A program made the position numbers and the translations under genes. From Methanothrix sp. (GTDB taxonomy: Archaea > Halobacteriota > Methanosarcinia > Methanotrichales > Methanotrichaceae): a DNA stretch of 40,841 nucleotides. Shown here one piece after another: positions 14,561 to 24,510 of this stretch (its first letter is position 1; each line of letters starts with the position of its first letter). The notes beneath the pieces were generated by a model. The model did not search any database, was not told where the DNA came from, and saw nothing but the letters and a program-made list of their open reading frames with translations. The stretch is taken from assembly GCA_030611205.1 (NCBI GenBank), contig JAUWQF010000005.1, positions 1 to 40,841 on the forward strand, read 5' to 3'.

Positions 14561-15469
14561 TTGAGCTTCGAAGACGTCTGCGTTCTGATCCCCACCCTGA
14601 ACGAAGAGGACGCCATCGCCGAGGTGATCAAAGAGTTCAGGGCGATAGGGTTCGAGAACGTGCTGGTGATAGACGGCAACAGCATCGATGATACCGTAGG
14701 CCGGGCCAGGGAGGCCGGAGCCCGCGTCATCCTCCAGAGCGGGAAGGGCAAAGGCCAGGCTCTCAAAGAGGCCTTCGATCAGATAGAGAATGGCTACATC
14801 CTGATGATAGACGGGGACGGGACCTATCTGCCCTCCGAGGCTCACATCCTGCTGGACCCCCTCCGGCAGGGGATATCGGACCACGTGGTGGGAAACCGGT
14901 TCGGCAATCTCCAGAAGGGCGCCTTCACCAGGCTGAACATGGCCGGTAACAGGCTGATCAACTCCCTATTCAGGTACATCTACAGGGTGCCCTTAAACGA
15001 CATCCTATCCGGCTACCGGGCCTTCTCCGCGGAGGGCATAAGACGGCTTGACCTCACCATGACCGGCTTCGAGATCGAGACGGAGATGTCCATCGAGAGC
15101 GTGAAGAAGGGGCTGCGCATAACCGAGGTGCCCATAACCTACGGGCAGAGACGAGCAGGCACCCTGACCAAACTCAACCCCCTCCGGGACGGTGCCAAGA
15201 TCATGGCCACCATATACAAGATGGCCAAGACCCAGAACCCGCTATTTTATTTTGGGGTTATAGGATCCTTGTTCGGTGTGATAGGATTTCTGCTGGGGAT
15301 CTACGTGGCGATGGACTGGCTAGACGGCCGGATCGAGCATATCCCCCTGACTATACTCACCGCCATACTGATCATCGTGGGGTTCCAGCTATTCTTGATG
15401 GGGATCCTTGGAGACGTGATAGCTTCTCTGCACCAAGAGTCCATGCGTGAGCTGTACCGGAAGAAGTAA
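14561..15469 (+). CDS. aglJ: AglJ-like family 2 glycosyltransferase
   Basis: 302 aa from TTG 14561, the only in-frame start near the family's N terminus EDVCVLIPTLNEEDAIAEVI. GT-A fold: VLVIDGNSIDDT, the DxD-type IDGDGTYLPSEA, and DILSGYRAFSAEGIRRL. Two membrane helices follow at about residues 225-290 (FYFGVIGSLFGVIGFLLG and a second from PLTILTAILIIVG). This layout is that of dolichyl-phosphate hexose synthases of the S-layer N-glycosylation pathway. A TATA-like CTATTTATC at about 14517-14525 is suitably placed for transcription. The symbol is given on family resemblance. Confidence 0.78.
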   Translation: MSFEDVCVLIPTLNEEDAIAEVIKEFRAIGFENVLVIDGNSIDDTVGRAREAGARVILQSGKGKGQALKEAFDQIENGYILMIDGDGTYLPSEAHILLDPLRQGISDHVVGNRFGNLQKGAFTRLNMAGNRLINSLFRYIYRVPLNDILSGYRAFSAEGIRRLDLTMTGFEIETEMSIESVKKGLRITEVPITYGQRRAGTLTKLNPLRDGAKIMATIYKMAKTQNPLFYFGVIGSLFGVIGFLLGIYVAMDWLDGRIEHIPLTILTAILIIVGFQLFLMGILGDVIASLHQESMRELYRKK

Positions 15470-15553
15470 AGGTGGATAAACCGCACCTCCCGAGACCCGT
15501 ATTCCTGAGCGCCGATCCGATCCGATCCTGTCGATCTCCATCGTGTCGCTCAT

Positions 15554-16219
15554 CTATGGACGCCCCTTCACCTCTCTTGCAGGCACCCCTGCCCAGACGG
15601 TTCCTGCTGGAATCTTCTTGTTCTTGGGCACCAGGGCGCAGGCGCCCACCATTGCCCCCTCACCGATCTCCGCGCCGGGCATGATCAGCGACCTCGTGCC
15701 CAGGGTGCAGTTCTTGCCGATCTTCACCTTCTTCAGGTACAGGGTATCTCCTTCGACCAGATGACCCAGGACCCGAGCGTCTTCGCCTATGAAGGCTCCA
15801 TCACCGATCTCCACCAGATCGGGATCGGTAAGCTGCCCTGCGATTATCACCTCATCGCCTATGGAAGCCCCGCACCGCCAATAGGCCTTCGCTCGGAGCT
15901 CCTTGGGGATCAGAATCTCGACGACCCGGAGATAACCCATCTTCCGGTTCCAGAACTCCGGTTCATCTGCCCCTTGGATATGAAAGACGCCTTCCGATCC
16001 GCCCCAGGTCCTGACGCCCCGACAGCAGAACGCCACAACCAGATAAAGGTAGCCTATGGCAAAGACCAGTATAATAGGGATGAAGAGCGCCAAGAACACC
16101 CCAAAAGAAAGGGACGCTATGAAGCATAAAAGCAGATAGACGGCCAGCCCGGATAGTACCGCCGCTGGCAACGTAAAAGACAATATCGCGAAGAAGGTCC
16201 TTTTGGTGAGATGGGCCAT
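15554..16219 (-). CDS. Membrane-anchored hexapeptide-repeat acyltransferase
   Basis: 221 aa from ATG 16219. Two hydrophobic segments (residues about 9-60, FFAILSFTLPAAVLSGLAVY and GVFLALFIPIILVFAIGYLY) precede a left-handed beta-helix of hexapeptide repeats: ASIGDEVIIAGQL, LVEIGDGAFIGEDARVLGHL, VKIGKNCTLGTRSLI, and GAEIGEGAMVGACALVPKNK, ending PAGTVWAGVPAREV as in acetyltransferases. The open frame extends much further upstream but only antiframe through the tldD gene. It lies 26 bases after tldD, so it is the last gene of the - strand proteolysis operon. The acceptor is unknown; a cell-surface sugar is plausible. Confidence 0.75.
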   Translation of the reverse strand: MAHLTKRTFFAILSFTLPAAVLSGLAVYLLLCFIASLSFGVFLALFIPIILVFAIGYLYLVVAFCCRGVRTWGGSEGVFHIQGADEPEFWNRKMGYLRVVEILIPKELRAKAYWRCGASIGDEVIIAGQLTDPDLVEIGDGAFIGEDARVLGHLVEGDTLYLKKVKIGKNCTLGTRSLIMPGAEIGEGAMVGACALVPKNKKIPAGTVWAGVPAREVKGRP

Positions 16220-16245
16220 GGATGAGTATCGTTCCGGGCTTAGGC

Positions 16246-17562
16246 TTAACCCGCACCGCCCACGGTAGCCTCTTCGATCAGCACGTGCGGCGATCCGTCG
16301 CTTATCGGCACCCATTGACCGGCCTTCCCGCACCTGCCGCTGTTGAAACTGAGATCGTCGCCCACGGCCTTGATCCTGTCCAGGGTCTCCAGGGTATGCC
16401 CCGAAAGGGATACGTCCCTGAGCAGCCCGGCGATCTCGCCGTCTTTTACCAGATAACCGCGCTTGGCGTTGAACTGGAATATCCCTTCGGCAGGGCTGAC
16501 CTGCCCTCCCCTGCTGCCCAATAGATAGACGCCTTCGCCCAGCTCTTCCAGCATCTCCTCGAAGGACCAGTCGCCTTCGGCCAGATAGGTGTTGCTCATC
16601 CTCACCACGGGCCTGGCACATCCCTGGGCCCGGGCGTTACGTGGTGCACCACCCAGCCTGGCCGCGGTCTCCCGGGAATGAAGATAAGAGTTGAGAACAC
16701 CCCTCTCGACGAGGACGGTCTCTTTTGACGCGCTGCCCTCGTCGTCGAAGGGGTAGTACCCGTACCTGGGCAGACCGGGATCATCCTTCACGGTCACCAG
16801 ATCCGAGCCGATCGTCTTGCCCAGACGACCTTCCAGGACAGAACCGCCTTCCAGGACGATGTCTGCCTCGGTGGCATGACCCACCGCCTCGTGGACGAAG
16901 ACACCGCCCAGCTCCTGGTCTACCACCACGGGAAATGTGCCACCCTTGGGCGTTTTGGCGTCCAGAAGATCGACCGCGGTTTGGCCTGCCTTCTTCGCCA
17001 GCCCGATGGCGTCCGCATCCTCGAAGAGCTCCAGGCCGCAGACGCCGGCCCTGCTCTCCATGCCAGCCTGGTAGATGCCGTTTTGCTTGGCCACAGCGGT
17101 GACGAAAAAACCTAGCCGGGTAAACTCGTACACCATATCCCTACCGTCAGAACTCGTATACCTGATGGAAGCGGTTGTCTCGTTATAGGCCGCCTGGGTG
17201 CTGGAGATTCCCACAACCTTCGCCGCCGCCTCGATCTCTCTGAGCAGCTCCACCTTCTCCTCCAGGGATAGATCCTGGGGGTCTTTCTTGACCGGAAGGC
17301 CGACGCCCCGTCCCGGCTCGGAGTATGCGAGATCCAGCTCTTCACCACCGTCAATCTTCCTGGCGATCCCCTTGGCGATCTCCAGCTTATCGTCAATATC
17401 GTCCAGACGGTCCGTGCACACGAACCCCCAGGCCCCACCGGAAAGAGCCCTTATGGCAGCACCCTGGAAGAAGCTCTCCGAGATCTCGTCCAGGTCGCCG
17501 TTATCCAGCACGACCCTGGTGTTCTTCCCTTCGACCACCCGGACGTCATAAAAAGATATCAT
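16246..17562 (-). CDS. tldD: TldD-family metalloprotease
   Basis: 438 aa. Family hallmark HEAVGHATEAD with zinc ligands H224 and H229 and catalytic E225; GCARPVVRMSNTYLAEG and the closing GRCGKAGQWVPISDG are also typical of TldD/PmbA. TldD and its partner TldE unfold and cut small peptides; no tldE gene is in the window. The ATG overlaps the lonB stop by four bases, so it is translationally coupled to the Lon protease. Confidence 0.9.
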   Translation of the reverse strand: MISFYDVRVVEGKNTRVVLDNGDLDEISESFFQGAAIRALSGGAWGFVCTDRLDDIDDKLEIAKGIARKIDGGEELDLAYSEPGRGVGLPVKKDPQDLSLEEKVELLREIEAAAKVVGISSTQAAYNETTASIRYTSSDGRDMVYEFTRLGFFVTAVAKQNGIYQAGMESRAGVCGLELFEDADAIGLAKKAGQTAVDLLDAKTPKGGTFPVVVDQELGGVFVHEAVGHATEADIVLEGGSVLEGRLGKTIGSDLVTVKDDPGLPRYGYYPFDDEGSASKETVLVERGVLNSYLHSRETAARLGGAPRNARAQGCARPVVRMSNTYLAEGDWSFEEMLEELGEGVYLLGSRGGQVSPAEGIFQFNAKRGYLVKDGEIAGLLRDVSLSGHTLETLDRIKAVGDDLSFNSGRCGKAGQWVPISDGSPHVLIEEATVGGAG

Positions 17563-19469
17563 ATGCTCCTGCTGGGCACGGATATGGGCTCGGGCAGGTT
17601 AATTCCGAGGTTCTTCTCGGAGGCAAACCTCTTCAGCGTCTCTAAGAGCTTGGTCCTCTGACCGGACGGCCCGGCCAGGCAGTATTCGAAGACCTCGTCG
17701 ATGGTGGTGACCGGTATGATCTTGATCTTGTCCTGGAATACCTCGTCTATGAGGACATCACCCTCGTTGGACTTGGGTATGATGACCGTGGTTATCCCCG
17801 ACAACGCCGCCGCTTCGATCTTCTGGGTCACGCCACCCACCGGCAACACGTCCCCTCTGACAGAGAGGGACCCTGTCATGGCCAAGTCCTGCTTGATGGG
17901 CACCCCTGCCAGCGCCGATATTACCGCCGTGGCGATGGATATGGAGGCGCTGTCTCCTTCGACACCCTCGTAGGTCCCTATGAACTGGATATGCACGTCC
18001 TTATTGGTGATGTCCTCTCCCAGGAACTTCTTTATCAGAACAGATACGTTCTGGACCGCCTCTTTGGCGATCTCCTGGAGCTGGCCGGTCGCGATCACCT
18101 TGCCCTCTTCCTTGGATTGCGCGGGGGTAACCTCAGCCATTATGGGGAGGACTATGCCCGAGTCGGCCATCACCGCCAGCCCGTTCACCCGGCCGACCTC
18201 TGCTCCACGGTTCTTGAACATGCTGTAGTCCTTGCGCCTCTCGAGGTACCGGTCTGCAAGCTGCTGCTCGACGCTCCTGGCCATCTTCTTAGCCTGGAGA
18301 ACTTGCCTGGCCTCGGTGAGGGGGGTGCCTTCCGACCTGGCTATGTCTCCGGATACCCGGATCAGCCCGCCCAGGTCTCTGAGCATCAGTGATAGGTGAC
18401 CCTTCCGGCCTGCCCTTCTCTTCGCCTCCCTGAGGATCTCAGCCACGGCGTCCCTGGTGAGGTGGGGTATCTTCCCGTCTCTCACCACCTCTTGAGCCAC
18501 GAACCTGACCAGCTTGTCCCTGTTCGCTGCGTTGTCGTCCATGGTGTCCCTCATGTAGATCTCGTAGCCGTACCCCTTGATACGAGACCTCAGTGCAGGA
18601 TGCATGCCGTTGACCGCGTCCAGGTTGCCTGCAAGGATCATTATAAAGTCGCAGGGGACTGGCTCTGTCCTGACCAAGGCACCGGAGCTGCGTTCGCTCT
18701 GACCGGTGATGGGGTACTCACCTTCCTGTAAGGCTGTGAGCAGGCTCTGCTGCGATTCGGGCCTCAGAGTATTGACCTCGTCGATGAAGAGGACGCCCTT
18801 GTGGGCCCTGTGGATGGCACCGCCCTCCACCCTATCGTGACTGGGGGTCTCCAGCCCGCCCGACTGGAAGGGGTCATGCCTGACGTCGCCCAGCAGCGCT
18901 CCTGCATGGGCCCCGGTAGCATCTACATAAGGCGCTTTCTTCTGTTTGCTGTTGTCTACCAGCATCTTGGGAACGAGGATGTCGTCCTTGGGAAGCAGGT
19001 AGCGCATGGATAAGAATATCAGGGCTGCGGCGATTATCCCGAAGAGGAGCTGGCCCGTGTAGTAGGCATAGACCAGGAGGCCCAGCATGATCAGCATCAA
19101 GAACATGTTCCGCGTCTGGGCCTTCTTCCGCGCCTCCATCTTGAGGGAGTCGACGATCTGTCGGCCCCTGCCGGCAGGGACTTCCCTGACCCGCGGGTTG
19201 TTGTTATCATCGGGGTTGTTGTAGATTAGGACGTCCTGGAGGTCTTCGAGAGGGAGCAGCTCGCTCATGGCCCTGCCAAGCATCGATTTTCCTGTCCCGG
19301 GCGAACCGATCAGCATCACATGGCGCTTCTGATGGGCGGCCTTCTTTATGATCTCTACAGACTCATCCTGGCCGATCACCTGATCGATGAGGCTATCCGG
19401 CACGCTAATGGTGCTGGTATCTTCGAACTCCACGTCGCCCAACAGATCCTTTGAGTTTCCTATATCCAA
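17559..19469 (-). CDS. lonB: Archaeal membrane-bound LonB protease
   Basis: 636 aa from TTG 19469. AAA+ domain with Walker A GSPGTGKSM at about 54-62 and Walker B GVLFIDEVNTL. Between Walker A and B sits the archaeal LonB membrane insert, two hydrophobic helices at about 118-158 (MFLMLIMLGLLVYAYY and LLFGIIAAALIFLSM). The C-terminal protease domain has the Ser-Lys dyad S507 (GDSAS) and K550 (VTQKIEAA). It is the main membrane-tethered ATP-dependent protease of euryarchaea. GAGGG lies about ten bases before the start, and an AT-rich promoter-like stretch at 19485-19500 suggests it can also be transcribed separately from the Cdc48 gene, 76 bases upstream. Confidence 0.93.
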   Translation of the reverse strand: MDIGNSKDLLGDVEFEDTSTISVPDSLIDQVIGQDESVEIIKKAAHQKRHVMLIGSPGTGKSMLGRAMSELLPLEDLQDVLIYNNPDDNNNPRVREVPAGRGRQIVDSLKMEARKKAQTRNMFLMLIMLGLLVYAYYTGQLLFGIIAAALIFLSMRYLLPKDDILVPKMLVDNSKQKKAPYVDATGAHAGALLGDVRHDPFQSGGLETPSHDRVEGGAIHRAHKGVLFIDEVNTLRPESQQSLLTALQEGEYPITGQSERSSGALVRTEPVPCDFIMILAGNLDAVNGMHPALRSRIKGYGYEIYMRDTMDDNAANRDKLVRFVAQEVVRDGKIPHLTRDAVAEILREAKRRAGRKGHLSLMLRDLGGLIRVSGDIARSEGTPLTEARQVLQAKKMARSVEQQLADRYLERRKDYSMFKNRGAEVGRVNGLAVMADSGIVLPIMAEVTPAQSKEEGKVIATGQLQEIAKEAVQNVSVLIKKFLGEDITNKDVHIQFIGTYEGVEGDSASISIATAVISALAGVPIKQDLAMTGSLSVRGDVLPVGGVTQKIEAAALSGITTVIIPKSNEGDVLIDEVFQDKIKIIPVTTIDEVFEYCLAGPSGQRTKLLETLKRFASEKNLGINLPEPISVPSRSI

Positions 19470-19545
19470 ATTATCGGCCCTCTTTTAATTAATTATATTA
19501 CGTCGTTCCAAGCTATATAACTGATGCTCAGGTACCAAACACGCA

Positions 19546-21735
19546 TCACGCCTCGAAGCTTTCTATCATATCCTGGTGCTCCTTCACAAGACCAGAGGTG
19601 AGCAGGTCTTCGATCCGTCGGCGGGCATGGTCGAAGTGCCTCCTCTCTACCAGAACCCTGTCCAGGACCGGGGGCCCTCCGTCCATCCCCGGCCTTATCT
19701 GCTCTCTCAGAGCCGCCATGCCCGCCTCTCTGCAGAGGGTCTCTATCTCTGCGCCGCTCAGGTTCTCGGTCAGCTCTGCAAGCTCAGGTATGGAGACGTC
19801 CCCGGCCAGGGGCATATCTCTGAGGTGGATAGCCAATATCCGTTCTCGAGCCTTTTTGTCCGGCAGAGGTATATTTATCATCCGGTCGAACCTTCCCGGC
19901 CGGAGCAGAGAGGGATCGATCAGGTCGGGTCGGTTGGATGCGGCGAGGACCACCACGTCCCTCAGCTCCTCCAGTCCGTCCATCTCGATGAGGAACTGAC
20001 TCACCACCCTCTCGGTGACCTGCGACTCCAGTCCGCATCCCCTCGCAGGAACTATGGAGTCGATCTCGTCGAAGAATATCAGGGCGGGAGACGCCAATTT
20101 CGCTTTCCGGAAGACCTCTCTCACCGCCCGCTCCGACTCCCCCACCCACTTGCTCAGAAGCTCGGGGCCCTTTACGGATATGAAGTTTATCTGGCTCTCC
20201 GTGGCCACCGCCTTGGCCAGGAGGGTCTTGCCCGTGCCGGAGGGACCGTAGAGGAGGACGCCTCTGGGCGGCCTGATCCCCACCGACGAGAATACCTCAG
20301 GATACCTCAGCGGCCACTCTACTGCCTCGATCAGCTCTTGCTTTGCCTCTTCGAGCCCGCCGACGTCGTCCCAGTGGACCTCGGCCACCTCCACGAAGAC
20401 CTCCCGCATGGCGCTGGGCTCAATCTTCTTCAGGGCCTCCTGAAAATCTCTTCTGCCCACCCGCAGTTCTTCCAGGACCTCGGGCGGTATATCCTTCTCG
20501 TCGTCCAGGTCGGGTATGAGCCTGCTCAGGGTGTGCATGGCCGCCTCTTTGCAGAGCGATGCTAAGTCCGCCCCCACAAAGCCATGAGTCACCTCGGCGA
20601 TCTCCTCCAGATCCAGGGACTCGTCGAAGGGCATCCCCCTTGTATGGACGTAGAGGATATCCAGACGACCGATCTTGTCCGGGATCCCGATCTCGATCTC
20701 CCGGTCGAAGCGTCCTCCTCGTCTCAGGGCAGGATCCAGGGCGTTGGGTCTGTTGGTGGCCGCGATCACTATCACCTCGCCCCTCGACGAGAGACCGTCC
20801 ATCAAGGCCAGGAGCTGGGCCACCACCCGGAGCTCCAGGTCGCCGGAAACCTCCTCTCTCTTGGGGGCGATAGCGTCTACCTCGTCGATGAATACGATCG
20901 AGGGCGCGTTTCGCTCGGCCTCATCGAAGATCTCTCTCAGCCTTTTTTCGCTCTCTCCGTAGAACTTGGAGATGATCTCCGGGCCGCTTATGCTAATGAA
21001 CCTGGTATCGGTCTCTCCCGCCACCGCTCTGGCGATCAGCGTCTTTCCCGTGCCCGGTGGGCCGTGGAGGAGAAGGCCCCTGGGAGGTGTTATCCCCAGC
21101 CTGTTGAAGACCTGCGGGTACCGGAGAGGCAGCTCGATCATCTCCCTGATCATCCTGATCTCTTTGGCCAGGCCGCCTATGTCCTCGTAGGAGATCTCTC
21201 TCACCGTCAGCTCGTGGAGGGGCTCTTTGAGGATCTTGATGTTTGTATCCGGGGTGACCAGTACCGGACCGTTGGGTGTGGTGTTAATCACCACGAAACC
21301 CAAAGAGCCGCTGATCATCTTCACCCGGAGGCGCTCGCCCTTGACCACCGGCCTGCCGGTGAGGGTTCGCAGAAGATACTGGGGTCCTCCGATCAGCCTG
21401 ATCTGCTCTGTGGGAGCGAAGACGATCCTATCGGCAGGCCGGACCGCGGTCTTCCTCACCACCACTCGATCGTCGATCCCCACCCCCAGGTTGCTCCTCA
21501 GCTCACCATCTATCCTGACGGCCCGGTAGGAGGTGGTGGAAGATGAGGAAGTGGAAGTGGAGGTCCGGTATCCCGGCCAGGCCACGGCACAGGCGGTCTT
21601 CTTGCCCCGGATCTCCACGACGTCGCCACCATCCAGGCCCAGCTCGCGCATCATGTTCTGGTCCATCCTGGCGATGGACCGGCCGGCGTCCCTGTGATGG
21701 GCCTCGACCACCTTGAGAGTTATGGACTCGATCAT
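19546..21735 (-). CDS. Cdc48/VAT-type AAA ATPase
   Basis: 729 aa, the usual length. An N-terminal double-psi barrel and four-stranded domain (residues about 1-175) is followed by two AAA modules: D1 with GPPGTGKT at 225-232 and [14 protein letters not shown], and D2 with GPSGTGKT and [13 protein letters not shown]. Both have arginine-finger regions ([31 protein letters not shown]). Substrate unfolding for proteasome or Lon degradation is the family role. Oddity: the barrel loop holds a run [14 protein letters not shown] at 57-70 where relatives have a short acidic loop. The D2 Walker A has Ser instead of the second Pro. It is co-oriented with, and 18 bases after, an HTH regulator gene. Confidence 0.92.
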   Translation of the reverse strand: MIESITLKVVEAHHRDAGRSIARMDQNMMRELGLDGGDVVEIRGKKTACAVAWPGYRTSTSTSSSSTTSYRAVRIDGELRSNLGVGIDDRVVVRKTAVRPADRIVFAPTEQIRLIGGPQYLLRTLTGRPVVKGERLRVKMISGSLGFVVINTTPNGPVLVTPDTNIKILKEPLHELTVREISYEDIGGLAKEIRMIREMIELPLRYPQVFNRLGITPPRGLLLHGPPGTGKTLIARAVAGETDTRFISISGPEIISKFYGESEKRLREIFDEAERNAPSIVFIDEVDAIAPKREEVSGDLELRVVAQLLALMDGLSSRGEVIVIAATNRPNALDPALRRGGRFDREIEIGIPDKIGRLDILYVHTRGMPFDESLDLEEIAEVTHGFVGADLASLCKEAAMHTLSRLIPDLDDEKDIPPEVLEELRVGRRDFQEALKKIEPSAMREVFVEVAEVHWDDVGGLEEAKQELIEAVEWPLRYPEVFSSVGIRPPRGVLLYGPSGTGKTLLAKAVATESQINFISVKGPELLSKWVGESERAVREVFRKAKLASPALIFFDEIDSIVPARGCGLESQVTERVVSQFLIEMDGLEELRDVVVLAASNRPDLIDPSLLRPGRFDRMINIPLPDKKARERILAIHLRDMPLAGDVSIPELAELTENLSGAEIETLCREAGMAALREQIRPGMDGGPPVLDRVLVERRHFDHARRRIEDLLTSGLVKEHQDMIESFEA

Positions 21736-21753
21736 GCTAAAGGTACCTTGGGT

Positions 21754-22377
21754 CTATATGGACCATCTGCCGTCTTTCTTTCGCGTCTTTCCCAGCGCGG
21801 CCAGCCTCTGGAGGCAGTCCTCCACCAAGAGGGGGGATATCCTCAGCTTCTCGGCCAGGTGTTCGGTGCTCGCCTCTCCTGAGAGGAGGGCAATGAGCGT
21901 CTCAGCTTCGAATTGGTCCTCGGTATCCTCATCTATCAGATCGATCCCCAGGCGCTTCGTCTCCATCGCTTCGGCCTCGACCTCTTCCAGAAGGCATCTC
22001 AGCTGGCGGCGTTTTTCTTCCAGTTCTCTGAGACGGGCGCTGAGCTGGTCCAGATCCGGTGAACGGTGGACGTTCTTCTGGATGGTACCTTCGGGCCGGT
22101 AGGTCCTTACCCCGTAGGTGTGGGGCGTGACCACCACCTCCATGACCAGGCAATCTACGATCCTGAAGTACTTTCTGCGACGGTTATCGCGGTAACACTC
22201 GATCAGGCCCGCACGCTCCAGCATATCCAGGTGGGATATCACCGCCTTGGGTCCCACGTCCAGGCGCTTGGCCATCTCGTTGAAGTAGAAGGGCCTGAAA
22301 GAGAGAAGCTGCAGGATGCGCCTGCGGTTCTCGTTTCCCAGTATATCGAGCAGCTCAACGGTCTCCAAAATGATCAC
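21754..22377 (-). CDS. ArsR-like HTH regulator with coiled coil and second C-terminal helical domain
   Basis: 207 aa from GTG 22377 (TTG 22368 is an alternative). N-terminal winged helix: LLDILGNENRRRILQLLSFRPFYFNEMAKRL, VGPKAVISHLDMLERAGLIE, wing RDNRRRKYFRIV. A coiled coil follows (about 115-145, LDQLSARLRELEEKRRQLR). The C-terminal segment (about 160-207, ETLIALLSGEASTEHLAEKL) looks like a second small winged helix. There is no metal-binding Cys cluster. It heads the Cdc48-LonB-TldD operon and may regulate it. Confidence 0.82.
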   Translation of the reverse strand: MIILETVELLDILGNENRRRILQLLSFRPFYFNEMAKRLDVGPKAVISHLDMLERAGLIECYRDNRRRKYFRIVDCLVMEVVVTPHTYGVRTYRPEGTIQKNVHRSPDLDQLSARLRELEEKRRQLRCLLEEVEAEAMETKRLGIDLIDEDTEDQFEAETLIALLSGEASTEHLAEKLRISPLLVEDCLQRLAALGKTRKKDGRWSI

Positions 22378-22410
22378 TCAAACAGTAATTCCGTGTTAGT
22401 AACTTTTGGT

Positions 22411-22424
22411 GAATATATAAAGCT
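22411..22424 (-). promoter_or_regulatory. BRE/TATA of the proteolysis operon
   Basis: On the - strand GAAAGC is followed by TTTATATATTC, a near-consensus archaeal BRE plus TATA box, centred about 40 bases before the GTG start of the HTH gene. It gives a leader of roughly 15 bases. Confidence 0.65.
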
Positions 22425-22439
22425 TTCGTCGATGGTCGA

Positions 22440-22994
22440 AGCCTATATTCCGCAGGTGCAATACGCGTAAAAACAATTTTCTAGGCAATTTCGCATCACA
22501 CTACTTTACATAATGAGGGGCACCATCGCATAAATTTTAGCTGCGTCAGGTCACACAACAGAAAGCGTCCTTTAGAGCCTTGCATTAGAAAACATATAAT
22601 TAAAGTAAATTTTTGGTTTGGTTGGGAAATCGCTATCAGGAAAAATGTTTTGACAAAGCCCGACCTGCGGAATGTAAGTCGAAGGATCGGGGGTTGTTCA
22701 TACGATCTCCGGCGGTGGCTGGTGCGGGGACGATCAATTATCAGCCTGCATGAGTTGCAGCTCGTCTCGATGCAAGCTTTTGGCGCCTAGACATCAGGAA
22801 AAGTAGGAGACGTTCCCTAGGTTAGGTTAGAGGGGGCTAGACTTTTTGGTCGATCTGAACAAGCTGGAAAAGGATACTACTTCTGATGTTTGTGGATACC
22901 GTTAGGCTAAGGCCACAACTGCCAAAGGGTGCGAAGCTGCACCCAATGTTGGATAGTAATATAATCCGCAAGCTCTCTGGTTTTGAGATGAATA
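22440..22994. other. Gene-free stretch with possible structured sequence
   Basis: No convincing ORF. The part at about 22660-22850 is more GC-rich than its surroundings and has nested inverted repeats, for example GATCG/CGATC around 22685-22710 and TGCATGAG with CTCG..ATGCA around 22747-22775. It could be the decayed 3' end of an insertion element or an RNA; I cannot decide. Confidence 0.25.
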
Positions 22995-23195
22995 CTATAT
23001 TAGTTCATCTCTTATTATTTTATCCAGCGACTCTCTTGCTAGTGTAATTCCCAAAGCAGTGGGGTCTGTAATTTCTTTTCTCATTTTTCTCTCATAAAAC
23101 TGTGGAAAGTATTTTTTCTCTATCTCTACAATGGAGCGGAACACCTCTTTATCATTATCACTCATCTCTTTCATCCTACTGATAGTAGTTCTCAT
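22995..23195 (-). CDS. Small hypothetical protein
   Basis: 66 aa; ATG 23174 is an alternative start that would lie two bases beyond the original stop of the upstream Ntn-like gene. The sequence is mostly helical and charged (DNDKEVFRSIVEIEKKYFPQFYERKM) and ends TLARESLDKIIRDELI. No family recognised. It overlaps the frameshifted tail of the upstream gene, suggesting a two-gene unit. Confidence 0.5.
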   Translation of the reverse strand: MRTTISRMKEMSDNDKEVFRSIVEIEKKYFPQFYERKMRKEITDPTALGITLARESLDKIIRDELI

Positions 23196-24470
23196 GAAAT
23201 TGATGGTTTAGTTCTGCTTTAAAATAATGTTTTCTCTTAATCCATATAAAACCATCGCCCTTAGAGATCAACGCAACGTCGATTGGACCCCCACGGTTTC
23301 GCGTTCGGGTGTAACCCTTCTTTTGAAAGAAGTTAAGTTCACAAGCGACTCGGCCATTGCTGCAAGTTCATCTTTTGGAAGCCCTGAAACAACATTTATA
23401 ATTGGATCGCTGTGGTAATTTCTTCTATATGTTTCTAGCTTGTTATTAAGATCTTTGACGATTTGCTTGCCTATTTCCACCAACTTCTCTTCAAGTTCGC
23501 GTTTTTCTTCACTTGTATATTTCTCTATTTTGCTGACAATAATCCTTGCATAATCATCAAATATCTGAGATATGTACGCATCCTTAACAGTTTTGTATTT
23601 CGGATCGACACCTTCCATAAACGCATGTACCATTTCACCCTGTGCGAAGTACATAATTGCAGCACCATTTTCAAAGTCAATTTTCTGGGAAGCGTCTTTT
23701 TTGTATTTCAACTTATCATTAATTATCTTTTCTAGATGATACGATACAAGTGAGGGAAAAATGTCGTTCTTTCCAAAGCCAGCAATTACAATCCCAGTCA
23801 TATCATCTTTTACGATTGTTTCTGAGAATTTTAATAATGTCCATATCGCTATCATCTTTAATTGTTCTAAATGCTTATCAGATAATGGATAATCTTCGAA
23901 AGTATTTTTTATGTCCTTCTCAATCAATGCCTCGTATTTTTTGAGTATGACCTTGCCAAATCCATTCGGAATTGGGGGAGTATCACTAGCATTTTTCCAC
24001 ACCTCATAATGTTCTTTTATTGTTTCAGATACTATTTGTTCTAACGTTTCATCGCTGATTTGTCCTTCTTCGATGAAACAATTGTTTACCCGCTCCAATA
24101 TCTTTGTTAAAATATAATCAAAATAACTGTGAACATCCCTGCGTACAACTGTCTCTTGCACAGAAACGGGGAATAGTTGATTACCGTCATTTAAGAAAGC
24201 TATAAAATCATCAGCATATTCCCCCAATGTATCAAATTGTTTTTTACTTAGATCATTTCTATAAATCTTAATTATCGTCTCCCACGGAACTCCCATAAAC
24301 GTGGCATTCCCGTAAATCATTATCCCAACGGGATGATATTTGGACAAAGTAAAAAGCTTGTTAGCAGAAGGAAATATCTTTTGTGTAGACTCTCCTGTCA
24401 TTGTAACGGCGCTATCCGATGCTAGCGCGATCGCCTCTTTATTCATTATCGCAATTTCAGCGGTCATCAT
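23176..24470 (-). pseudogene. Ntn-hydrolase/proteasome-like protein, frameshifted near the C terminus
   Basis: The intact frame runs 24470-23268 (400 aa). The N terminus MTAEIAIMNKEAIALASDSAVTM, with KIFPSANKLFTLSKYHPVGIMIYGNA, resembles the proteasome beta-type Ntn-hydrolase fold, where a strand after the first Met or Thr is followed by ALASDS. A 21-residue C-terminal segment ending ETVG is followed by unrelated codons and a stop. Adding one G in the G5 run (C5 on + strand, 23288-23292) restores GGPIDVALISKGDGFIWIKR followed by KHYFKAELNH, a typical end for this family, to TAG at 23178-23176. So it is a one-base loss in a homopolymer: real mutation, programmed shift or sequencing error. The gene is AT-rich compared with the core genes around it and may be acquired. 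Confidence 0.7.
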
Positions 24471-24510
24471 ATCCCTATAAGTATATGTTTATTTAAGCGT
24501 TGTCCTTTAA

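Noticed and set aside
16220-16621. Upstream extension of the acyltransferase frame
   Set aside because: It overlaps the tldD end in another frame, and the real membrane anchor begins at 16219.
22640-22980. IS605 TnpB 3' end
   Set aside because: Some frames read like a TnpB tail, but no zinc-ribbon Cys pairs or DRDxNA motif could be found.
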